Shown here piece after piece: positions 45,144 through 54,473 of a stretch of DNA of 64,000 nucleotides. Each line of letters opens with the position of its first letter. Position 1 is the stretch's first letter. Below the pieces are notes generated by a model that saw nothing but the letters and a program-made list of their open reading frames with translations, had not been told where the DNA came from and did no database searches. This DNA comes from Planoprotostelium fungivorum (Eukaryota > Evosea > Variosea > Cavosteliida > Cavosteliaceae). The stretch is from positions 35,688-99,687 of the forward strand of contig MDYQ01000088.1 in the NCBI GenBank assembly GCA_003024175.1, given 5' to 3'. The translations under genes and the position numbers were made by a program.

Positions 45144-46336
45144 ATGCCTCTCTTATTGATGTGCGGTATTCCTTGCTCGGGGAAGTCACAGAGAGCAAAG
45201 GAGATTCATGATTACCTCAAAGAGGCCGGAAGGCGTGTGATGTTGGTCGGCGAAGACACACTGAACATACCTCGCAATGATGGCTATAAAGGTATACTGA
45301 TGGTCTCCATTTAGAAGGTGACAATAGACAGATGCAAGATTGGAAAAGTCAACTAGGGGCTCACTTTTGTCAAACACTGAGAGATATCTGGACACAGAGA
45401 CGACCATCATTGTCGATTCTCTCAACTACATCAAAGGCTTTCGATACGAAGTGAGTTGTTATACCGACATCAGACATCTGATACTTCTCAGATCTTCTGC
45501 AGATCAAGATCATTAAGAACTCCCAACTGCGTGGTGAGTCGTCACATGTTCATCTCTTCTTTTTGATCGAACGATCTAGGTCTATTGTGAGACACCCAGA
45601 GACGAGGCGAGAAAGTGGAACGTATCGAGAGAAGAAAATGCTAGATGGGACGATGCATTGTGAGCCATTAGAACATCTATCTCAATCATTTACACATCCC
45701 ACAGATTCGAAGACATGTGCAACCGATTCGAAGTGAGTGACACAGCTTTGCAGAGATGACAACTCTCGATCGATGAAAACGAGATCATCATCATCGCGAC
45801 ACCGCATTCAATCCAATCAGGTTCCCAATCCAAGGAACAGATGGGACAGACCTCTCTTTATCTTGCGGCCTGAAGACGTGACACCATTAGAAGACATAAA
45901 GAACTCTCTTCACGAAACAGCAGAGAACGTGCCGAAAAATCCTGCCACCGAATACGTGTGCATTTTATTTCTTTTTGACGATCTACAACTGACCATCAAT
46001 CAGGAGAAGATGGAAGAGCCGAATTTCGTCTACGAGATGGATCAGATGACACAGACCATCATCAACGCAGTGTTAGAGGCCAGCAATCAAGGTCTATCGG
46101 GAGACATGGTCGTCCCCAAATCGAAACATAGGATATCCTTTCTCTTCATCGCGTTCGTGCATCGTGCATCATGAAGACCTTGACGGTGAAACGTTAGACT
46201 GACTCGAATGGTGAACCTGGCCGAGTTAAGGAGAATCAAGAAACAGTTTGTGAAGATGGCCACACAGAATCCTCAGCCGGTCGATACCATTGGAGACGCT
46301 TTCGTCCTCTATCTCAACAGTAACATCAACTCATAA
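45144..46336 (+). CDS. KTI12: KTI12, Elongator-associated P-loop protein
   Basis: KTI12 is a tRNA-binding ATPase that regulates the Elongator complex, which modifies wobble uridines. It begins MPLLLMCGIPCSGKSQRAKE with the Walker A motif GIPCSGKS, as in human and yeast KTI12. Then follow EAGRRVMLVGEDTLNI, ETTIIVDSLNYIKGFRYE (Walker B-like), VYCETPRDEARKWNVSREEN and MCNRFEVPNPRNRWDRPLFI. The C-terminal helical tRNA-binding part reads ILRPEDVTPLEDIKNSL and ends LAELRRIKKQFVKMATQNPQ and DAFVLYLNSNINS, stop 46334-46336. Eight or so exons, about 300 residues. The join near 46130-46200 was not fully resolved. Confidence 0.9.
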
Positions 46337-46892
46337 ACCATCTCCTCTTCGTGATGATCACCAATGATGTTGAGGGAATGCCTGGAAGAACAATCATCGA
46401 ATGTGTGTAGACAATACAACAGTGATGCATGTGCTGTATGTCTAAACGGTGATGCGTAATGAGAGTGAAAGTTGGAGCAGTTGACGAGAAATTCAGAAAC
46501 GGTGAATTTTCTAGAACATTTCTTATTCGACGTTGATGCGACAGAGGAAACGAAACGGTAAGCATAGACACCATCAGTCACGTCAACTCTTTTGATCTTC
46601 TCGCTTCGTGCGAAATACTGCACGATGTGATCCACGGCGATCCGATTGGTGTCATCAAGTCAGATTCATCTGATGTCGAAGCAGGTGCAGCGAGGACTCA
46701 ACACATCAGATAACGACATCAGAGCCGTTTGATTCCGTAGTCTAGTCAGACGAAGGTAACCCTGATCCGTCATCTTCTATGACTTGACAATCATCCAGAA
46801 GACACGATACAATTACAAGAAAACCTAAGAGAAATAGCCAATTCGAGAGCAGAGATGACAGAGGTGTGTGTGATGTCCTCAAGTCACATTCC
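46337..46892. other. Intergenic, 556 bp; possible minus-strand exon
   Basis: A minus-strand frame (about 46640-46310) reads IAVDHIVQYFARSEKIKRVD and DGVYAYRFVSSVAS, which looks protein-like. But it has no ATG, no matched splice sites and no poly(A) signal, and it runs into the convergent KTI12 end. Left unassigned. Confidence 0.3.
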
Positions 46893-48635
46893 ATGCACAT
46901 AGGACAACAGTTGACTGATCGATTCCAGTCGATAAAAGATCAACCCAATCTCACGACACATCGCGATGAGCCATCCGATTATGAGGACCCCACCGCCAAT
47001 GCAGACCCCGCATCTCAATCGAACGAAGAAGATGATCACGAGACACCATCTCATTCCCACCGTCCGACAAAGAGGAGAAAGACCGAGCCCAAACGAAAGT
47101 TTCATTCACCCGAGACCGTCAGACTGTTAGAATCTCTCTTCCGCAGCGACTCCGCTTTCACATCCGAAGAACTCGACACGATCATCCGACACACTGGTTT
47201 GACTACCCGGCAGATCAAGTACTGGTGGACCAACAAGAAGAGAAGGAGGACGAAGAAGGACAGAGAGACCATCAAGTTCGAGAAGACCTCCCCCGATGGA
47301 CATCGTGCGAGATCTCATCTTGCTCCGAGGAGATTGGCTCAATACGATACACTGTGGGAAGCCTATCACAGAGACGGGAGGAAGGATATCCCCACTGCAG
47401 AGCGTTCGATCTTGTCGGAGCAACTTAGCATCACGGTGAAGCAAGTTAGAGACTGGATCTGGAACCACAGGAAGAGGAGTAGGTGTGAGTGGGGTGGAAA
47501 ATGCTGGAGGAAGAGAGGGGTGAGGAGGTAAGGGGGGAGTGTGTTGAAGGAGAGCAGAGTGTCGGTGATGATGATGAAGAGATGGAGGACAGTGAGAGCG
47601 AGAGGGAAGTTCAGGGAAGTGAAGGAGAAAGTGAAGAAGGAGAGAGAGTAAGAGAAGAAGAGAGAGGAGTAGAAGGAAAAGAAGAAGAGAGAGGAGTAGA
47701 AGGAAAAGAAGAAGAGAGAGGAGTAGAAGGAAAAGAAGAAGAGAGGGAAGGACAAGAGAGAGAAGAGGGAGTGGAACGAGAAGAAGAAAGACAAGAAGAA
47801 GAAGAGAGAGCAGCCAGCGAAGACGACTACAGCACGGAAGAAGATCTAGACGCCATCCACCTCTTCACTCATGAACCCACCGTGAGTCCTCTCTCCTCCC
47901 CTCCTTGACCATCCAAAGAGAAAACTCTTGACGCCGAATCAACTGCGAGTGTTGGAATCACACTACGACGAGTCCACACCCTTTGATGATCGATCAAAGA
48001 GCGAAATCAGTCACCTCACCGGCCTGACTCCCACACAAATCGTCAATTGGAGGACGAACCGAAAGAGGAGGGGCCCGACGAGGGAGAGGAGGATTGAAGA
48101 GGAAACAGACGAAGGGACGCCTTTCGTTCCCCGACAGAGAGGTAGCCCCGTGGATCTGTTCAAGGAAGAGGTGAAGGAGAGGGAAGAGGAGAGCTGATGA
48201 TGAAGAAGACATTCCTACCGGATGGCAGCTACAAGAAGGGCTACACGTTTCCGAAAGAGATGCAAGTCTTGCTCGAATGTTGGTACAGAAGATCACACAC
48301 CTGGGGACCGGAAGACAGAGACAAGCTGAAGAAGGTAAGAGGACGTGTTCTTCTACACGCTGACGAGTGTCTTCCAGCTGACTGGTATGAACAAACTCCA
48401 ACTGCAAAACTGGAAGTGTAATCGGGGGAGGAGAGGAATCAACAAGAGTCTGTTGGAAGCCGAGGGAACACAAGTGTATTACGCCTTCTATCGAGAGGGA
48501 AGGATGGATATTCCAGAGGAGGAGAGAAGTGTCTTGGCGGATGAGATGGGGGTACCTCTAGATGATCTGGAAGAGTGGTTGAGGAGGAAGAAACTGTTTG
48601 TGTCTGAGAGGCTGGGGCGAGGGTGCTCAGAATAA
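46893..48635 (+). CDS. Five-homeodomain protein
   Basis: The start ATG 46893 gives MHIGQQLTDRFQSIKDQPNL. Homeodomain 1 (47085-47265) reads HSPETVRLLESLFRSDSAFT, LTTRQIKYWWTNKKRRRTKK. Homeodomain 2 (47300-47480): YDTLWEAYHRDGRKDIPTAE, ITVKQVRDWIWNHRKRSR. An acidic Glu/Arg linker follows with a 9-residue repeat (EERGVEGKE, three copies). Homeodomain 3 (47925-48085): LTPNQLRVLESHYDEST, LTPTQIVNWRTNRKRRGP. Homeodomain 4 (48235-48430): FPKEMQVLLECWYRRSHTWG, NKLQLQNWKCNRGRRG. Homeodomain 5 (48435-48615): VYYAFYREGRMDIPEEERSV, VPLDDLEEWLRRKKLF. The Trp and Asn of helix 3 are kept in units 1-4. Units 1-2 and 4-5 look like a duplicated pair. Nuclear transcription factor by inference. The stop lies inside AATAAA. 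Confidence 0.8.
47664..47745. repeat. 27-bp coding repeat in the homeodomain-protein linker
   Basis: Three tandem copies of a 27-nt purine-only unit encode EERGVEGKE in the acidic linker. Confidence 0.8.
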
Positions 48636-48636
48636 A
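48631..48636 (+). terminator. Poly(A) signal overlapping the stop codon
   Basis: AATAAA contains the TAA stop (48633-48635). Confidence 0.6.
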
Positions 48637-49000
48637 AGATGAAGCGGGAGGTGTCATCGCTTTCTCTCATTTCGAAGACTCTAGCTCATACGGGGAGATG
48701 ATGATGAATGCCTTCCGTCCAGTATCTCTCACTTCTCTTCACGGTGGCGCTAGGAGATTCCACTTCAATCGGGTGAGATGATCACTCCTGAATATCACAT
48801 TAATGTCAGAATCATCATAGTCTTCTTCGATGGAATTATACACATAGAGTCTCGTGATGATGCGATTGTGCCACGAAATTTTGAAATATCGCGAAGAGAA
48901 TTTATCTTTCCTTCGTGAGAAGATGCGAAAGGTTGACCCACATCATCAAACATAACCAAAGACAACATCAACGAGCAACAACAGTAGCAGTACAAAGAAG
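48636..49000. other. Intergenic, 365 bp
   Basis: A short plus-strand frame near 48705 (MMMNAFRPVSLTSLHGGARR, then a GTGAGA donor) looks like a possible first exon, but no continuing exon was found. Probably leader and promoter of the next gene. Confidence 0.3.
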
Positions 49001-50236
49001 ATGGGATTCTCTCAACAACCTCTACTCGGTGGCGAAGACCTTCACCTGTCGCCCTCTGAAAAGGATGAAGTTCTGCACAAGATCAACAGCCAGTGAGTGA
49101 TGAATCCTCTCTATCTCTTCGCTGATTTGCATCAGGTGGAACCGACTCAAGCGCGTGATGCCCTTCTTTATGGTTCTCACCGTTTGTGGCTGCATCGGAC
49201 TCATCCTGGCGGCCATCATTCTCAAGAATGCCCGACTTCTGATCTATCTTCCTGGACCTGCCGTTGGCGTTCTCGCATACGCATTCCTGAGTTGGCTGTG
49301 GATGAAAATCGCGGCCAAGTGAGACTCACCTGACGTCATCATGGGACTGAAACAAATGCAGGCACCAGGCAGTGGCGGCCCAACTCTTCGAAGAGCAGTA
49401 CATTGGATCGTGGAAGTTCGAGCCACACACGTGGAGGGATTTTGCCAAGTACCTCTTCCAACAGAAGATGAAGGCGATGAGAATCTTGGCCATCTTGTCC
49501 GTCTTCGTCTTAGCCATGGGCGTTATTCCCTTCGGTATGTCATTAGGCGGTCGTTCTTTCATTGACCCTATTTAGTCGTGCTCGCGGCAACCGCTCATAA
49601 TCTGAGCGTGGGCATCATCTTCTGTATCACCATGATTGGTCCACTCTTTGCGTTTACCCTGCTCGCCTCTCTCATCGGTGGTCTGACTCTTTACCCTCGT
49701 TACAGAAGGTGATATTATCCTCAGTACTGATGCTGACGATATTGCAGTTACTCTCCTATCGTCCACTGTTGTGTGTTGGGTAGAGGCTCCGTCTACCTAC
49801 TCGGCAACATGTATACTCTGCAACCTGCTGCAGCGTGTTCCGCTACGATGGTCTACAACTTGATGTCCGTCACCTTGGAGGAGAAGATGATCGAAACCAA
49901 CATGACCAAGATACTTCGTTTCGATACGAAGACAAGGGTGAAGGACGGGGAGTCAGCCCTCACCTTAGAGGTGAATCAGAAGAGTGGAAGGAGATTGACC
50001 ATATCAGGTTCCAGTGCCAGATCAGTTGGTGCACAACGTGAGCCAATGGATGTTTACCCTCGTAGAAGGATACACGGATGATGTGAGGAACACGATTGGA
50101 GAACCGGCAGCGAAGAGAGAGGTGAGAGGAAGAATGGTCATGCAATGAGAGGTGGAAGCGATGATTGACGAGATAGCAGACTGTGCCTCAAGCTGTATCA
50201 ACAGTGTACGTGAGAGAGAACGACATCACACCATAA
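49001..50236 (+). CDS. Multispan membrane protein, unknown family
   Basis: Not recognised. The ATG 49001 gives MGFSQQPLLGGEDLHLSPSE, a cytosolic leader. Then come LKRVMPFFMVLTVCGCIGLI and RLLIYLPGPAVGVLAYAFLS (two spans), a soluble loop EEQYIGSWKFEPHTWRDFAK, MRILAILSVFVLAMGVIPF (third span) and GIIFCITMIGPLFAFTLLAS (fourth span), with YPRYRR behind it. The C-terminal soluble part reads YTLQPAAACSATMVYNLMSV, LRFDTKTRVKDGESALTLE, PDQLVHNVSQWMFTLVEGYT and ends TVYVRENDITP. Seven exons join in phase, about 330 residues. The soluble tail is beta-rich by eye and might be a lipid- or protein-binding domain. Confidence 0.62.
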
Positions 50237-50305
50237 GAAGTAGAATGTGACATCGTGAACATTCGGGTTGTGGATAAATGTATTTGAAAATGATTTCTAT
50301 CAAAT

Positions 50306-51448
50306 TTATTCTGCAGCGTTGGCGATCATGGGAAGCGAACGATAGCTGGATGATGTTGGTGTGACCTCTTGATGCTGATTCGAAGACGAGGTCGTTTCTG
50401 GATGGATCCACTCGCTCATCGGCCGATAGTAACCGTACTTGTGGATGCAACCTCTCGCACATGCTTGTCTGCAACCTCTCGCACATGCTTGTCTGCAACC
50501 TCTCGCACATGCTTGTCTGCAGATTCTGCTGATGGATCCACCCGAGGATGAGTCAAAAGGAGCACCACTAGATAATGTCCCTTCGATGCCGCCTCTCAGA
50601 CAGCTTTGTTGTCTACTGCTGATGGGTCCACGCCATACAGTCTCAGTTTGGCCGCGCCTAGCCGCCTCTCTGATGGTATCATTGTCTTCTGATGATGGGT
50701 CCTGACCTTCACGTGCTGCTATCATGATAGCCTCATCTATTGCGCATCTGATGGTCGCATCATCATGTGCCACCAGATCCATACGTGAATCGGACAAGAG
50801 CAGCCGTATAATCTCAGCATGGCCTCCTATGGAGGCCAATACGATCGATCTATATTCGTGTGCTGATGAGTCCACGCGTGGATTGGACAAGAGCAGCCGG
50901 ATCATCTCAGTATGGCCTCTACACAATGCTGCCTCTCTGATGGCATCATTGTCTCGCGCTGACGGGTCCACACGAGAATAGGATAAAAGTAGCTGCACAG
51001 TCCCACTGTGACCTTCATGTGCTGCGTATATGAAGGCCTCATTGCTTGCCGCTGATGGGTCCACACGGGGATGGGACAAGAGCAGGCCTACAATCTCCGT
51101 ATGACCTCTGGAAGCCGCTATTCTGATGGCATGATTGTTAAGTGCTGATGGGTCCACACGAGGATCGACAAGAGCAGCCTTACAGTCCCACTGTGACCCT
51201 CCGGGGCTGAATATATGATAGCCCTGTTGTCTTGTGCTGATGGATCCACACGTGGGTCGAACAAGAGTAGTTCGACAGCGTCGACTCGACCACGTATGGC
51301 TGCGATGATAATGGCTGTCCACTGAGAACATCAGAAGGGTTCGTTTGCCATCGAATGTCTCACCTATGTCTTTCCACAGCTTGCACGTCAGGCGAAATAC
51401 GGCAAACAGTCGCCTCAATACATCGATTGAGTCAATTGCACGAAGCAT
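50306..51448 (-). pseudogene. F-box-like / ankyrin-repeat gene with frame breaks
   Basis: The start 51446-51448 opens an F-box-like helix pair (MLRAIDSIDVLRRLFAVFRL, TCKLWKDIGE). Then come ankyrin repeats with the local consensus EIVGLLLSHPRVDPSA..N.AI..AA..GH (51330-50560). The frame changes at least twice: between 51330 and 51160 repeats read correctly only in another frame (VELLLFDPRVDPSAQDNRAI). Near 50640 the repeat text GVDPSAVDNKAV lies in a shifted frame and meets a stop. Either the gene is decaying, or unusual introns or base errors are present. A 24-bp triplet repeat encodes CRQACARG three times near the 3' end. F-box/ankyrin proteins serve as ubiquitin-ligase substrate receptors. 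Confidence 0.6.
50447..50518. repeat. 24-bp tandem repeat, three copies
   Basis: Three identical 24-nt units (starting GCAACCTCTCGCACATGC) at the 3' end of the ankyrin gene. Confidence 0.9.
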
Positions 51449-51640
51449 AAGATGAGTTTTGTAACATCGTGACTGGAGATGACTCCGTTAGTCATCAGTT
51501 GTCTCGTTGTTGGAGTGAGGGATGATTGATGCTCTGATCTCGCGGATTTCAGAATAAGAACTGATAGAATAAAATGTATTTGTACACAACCACCATTTTG
51601 AACGAAAATTCAGTTTACGCGTTGGCGAACTGCTCGCAGA
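51449..51640. promoter_or_regulatory. Divergent promoter region, ankyrin gene and RhoGAP-like gene
   Basis: 192 bp between outward-facing start codons. No clear core element. Confidence 0.35.
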
Positions 51641-52868
51641 ATGCGAACGGTCCGCAGGAAGGAGCACATCACATCACCCAACACGAACACGATGAACTAC
51701 CTCTCTAATTTGAAGAATTCTTATTCTAGCGGCAATTTGCCCGCTTCACTGACGCCTTCGCCCGTGGGATCCACCTCTTCACTCAAATCGAGAGTCCCAT
51801 CCATTATGAACAACCTCAGCTCCTCTTCGTTATCGACGATGGGATCTTCTTACGCAGGAGCTTCAAACATCACAACACAAGCGGGAACTCATATCAGCCG
51901 AGGCCAATCTGCCTCCGAACCAGTCATTCTATTGGGAAAGCTCATTCGTTGGCTCGAGACGAAAGGTAATTTCTTTCAAACCTCAACCACTTGACATATC
52001 TTGCAACACGATAATATTGGACAGCATTGGTTCAAGATTCAGCGGCAGACGATCTATTCGACGCCAGTGTCACCGCTAAATTCACGAAAGAGACAGAAGT
52101 GAGTTTCCCGCCATCTGCCATTTACAAATTTCGAACGTCGCAGGCACTGCATCAGTTGATCCAGAAAGATGGAGATGTCGGCACCCTCTCTGGATTCAAT
52201 CCGGTCGTTGTGGGAGAGGTGATGAGACGTCCATCCATCATCATCGAATGCATATCATCTCCACATGTAACGTAATCGATCACGAAGAAGATATTGACAC
52301 GCGAACAAAGGTCTTCCGCAGGTGCCTCTTGGAACTCGAACCCTTAACAACAGAAGAGATGTACGACGCCTTCATGCTGACCCACAGTGACGTACCTCCC
52401 CCTCTCATCACTCTAACTCCACCAGCTATCCTCAACTACCAAGACAAAGTCAAATACTTACGGTCTGTCTTAATGGTACTACCCAAATATTCTCAGATAC
52501 TGCTGAGACAGACGATCAATCTACTACAGAGCTTAGTTGACTATCGCAACACAAAGATGACGAGCCACGATGACAAAGAAGTGTCGTCTGTCATCACGAA
52601 GAACGTCTCACCCATACAAGAGGTGGAGGTATGTTCTATTTTTAGAACTCAGAGGGGTAGGTATCGGAGATATTCGGTGGACTGTTGTTCCGGCCCAGGG
52701 TGCCCGTGTATTACATGACGAATGATGACGTCATCACGAGAGAGGTGAAGAGTAGAGGGAGGACGTGACTGATGATGGAAGGTGATGGAGATCATGATCA
52801 GAGAACACGACAGCCTGATGAAGGCCATCGATGTAGAGGCTCCACATCTCATCGTTGGAGCAGTTTGA
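51641..52868 (+). CDS. RhoGAP-like protein without arginine finger
   Basis: The start at 51641 (MRTVRRKEHITSPNTN) or the internal ATG 51692 (MNYLSNLKNSYSSGNLPASL) opens a Ser-rich disordered N-terminus. The RhoGAP fold follows: FRTSQALHQLIQKDGDVGTL with SGF, VFRRCLLELEPLTTEEMYDA, YQDKVKYLRSVLMVLPKYSQ, ILLRQTINLLQSLVDYRNTK, MTSHDDKEVSSVITKNVSP and VSEIFGGLLFRPRVP. These match the helices around the canonical LPEPL and NKM motifs. The arginine finger (usually G.FR.SG) reads GTLSGF, with no Arg, so GTPase activation is doubtful; it may bind Rho/Rac without turning it over. It ends DSLMKAIDVEAPHLIVGAV. A further open frame (52866-53031, RVLNEINEEKMDVNMSMMDT) could be an alternative 3' end. Confidence 0.65.
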
Positions 52869-53170
52869 GCGATTGGCTCGTTGTAGTTTCAGAATCCGTG
52901 TACTGAATGAGATAAACGAAGAGAAGATGGATGTGAACATGTCAATGATGGATACCAAGTTCAGATCTACTATCGTCTCATCAGATGCAAACTTGCTTTT
53001 CATCTCAATGCACCCTTCTATTAAGAGTCGATAACATGCATCGCACGATGTCTAAAGCGTTGTGTGTCTACTTACGTTTTGGTCAGCCCGAACATTTGGT
53101 CCAGGTTTGTAGAAGATTGACTTTTCGTGTGATATTTTTCTAAAGACGTCAGAACCGATCACCAGACACA
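52869..53170. other. Intergenic, 302 bp, with an open helical frame
   Basis: The plus-strand frame to 53031 (SLEQFERLARCSFRIRVLNE onward) is protein-like and may be an alternative last exon of the RhoGAP-like gene, but no in-phase splice was found. Confidence 0.3.
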
Positions 53171-54262
53171 ATGAATCCCAAAGACATCCTCGTCAGAGGA
53201 TCTTTCGTGGTCGTTGCACTCTTTGGTGCACTGTTCTACAATCCACCTAACATGAATCCTGCAACTGAAGTTACGTTGAAAGAACAAGCTTACACACACA
53301 AGCACCAAACCGCTGCATTCGATCAGGTAGTCCCTTTCACCTCTCACACGATGATACAACGTTCGATGTTGATTCATACTGAACTTGAATAGGCTGCTGC
53401 ACCTTTTCAAGGTCTAGAAAATCCCAACAGTATCAAAGACAATCCTTACAGCCAAGGAGACAAGATCGATTTGAATCCAAGAAATCCTGGAACATCTCAG
53501 GGTGATGCACACGATTCAGGATCCACCTCGAGTCAACCTTCAGACAGAGGTGACCACCTCTGACCTTGATCGAATCTGAATCGTGCAGCCACCTTAGCAG
53601 ATCACCAGCGACCCGCCGCAAGACATGGTGACAGACCCTCTAAGAACGCACAAGGAGACAAGCCACACGATCGATCTGCATCCTCTGATGGATCAGATGG
53701 TTCTTCTCATTCGCGTGAGGATCAAGATGAGCAGCAGAATCAAAGAGATCAGCAGAGCCAAGCAGAGAGACAGAGAGAAGAGAGTAGACAGAGACAAGAA
53801 GGAGAGAAGGAGGGTCGAGATGCTGGACAGAGAGAAGACAAGAGACACAGACAAGAAGAACAAGAGAGAGGACAGAAAGATAGAGAAGAGAAGCAGAGAC
53901 AAGGCCGAGAGAAGGAGGGAGAAGAGAGACAAGGCAAAGACAAGGAAGAAGAGAGACAAGAGAGGCATAGACAAGAGGGAGAGAAGGAGAGAGAAGAGAG
54001 ACAAGGTAAAGGCAAAGAGAAGGAGGGACAAGGCCAAGAGAAGGAGAAGGATAGACAAGGCAATGAAAGGGAAGAGGAGAGACAAGGCAGAGATAAAGAG
54101 AGACAAGGCAGAGAGAAGAAGAAAGAGGGAGGACAAGAGAGAGAAGAAAGAGAAGCAGACAACGAGAGACAATCGAATAGAGAAGGGAGAGAATCAGACA
54201 AGGACAGAGAGGACGACGGCACAGCCGCGACTTCTCGAAAGAGTGAGCGACATCTACTCTAA
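53171..54262 (+). CDS. Signal-anchored Gln/Glu/Arg-rich low-complexity protein
   Basis: The ATG 53171 gives MNPKDILVRGSFVVVALFGA, a signal anchor. After an intron the text is AAAPFQGLENPNSIKDNPYS and polar Ser/Asp-rich sequence. A second intron (AGAG/GTGACC...GTGCAG) leads in phase to HQRPAARHGDRPSKNAQGDK, then about 170 residues built from Gln, Glu, Arg, Lys and Asp (53750-54250), ending TSRKSERHLL. Another frame (Arg/Lys-rich, 53625-54350) is also open throughout because the DNA is almost pure purine. The Glu/Gln frame is preferred since it follows from the spliced N-terminus. A long charged helix or disordered lumenal/extracellular tail is expected. Confidence 0.55.
53750..54200. repeat. 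Purine-rich degenerate coding repeat
   Basis: About 450 bp of GAGACAAGGCAAAGAGAAG-like units, almost free of pyrimidines on the + strand. It encodes the charged tail of the preceding gene. Confidence 0.7.
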
Positions 54263-54473
54263 CCTTGCCTCATCCATTCAGGTACAATCGATCACAAACA
54301 ACACCAAGACCACATTCCCATCCACAACGAGCACGAGCACATCAGATTAGAAGACCCCCTCCACCACCCCCACCACTCCACAGAGAATCCCTTCTCTCTC
54401 CCCCGCGATCTACAACGTGCCAATCTCATGTCCATCGCGTCGATTCATTTCTCACTCGAATTCAGATTTCAAG

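Noticed and set aside
53693-54222. Long minus-strand Ser/Leu-rich open frames
   Set aside because: They are the complement of a purine-rich coding tract; pyrimidine-only DNA rarely makes stops. No start context, domain or splice signal.
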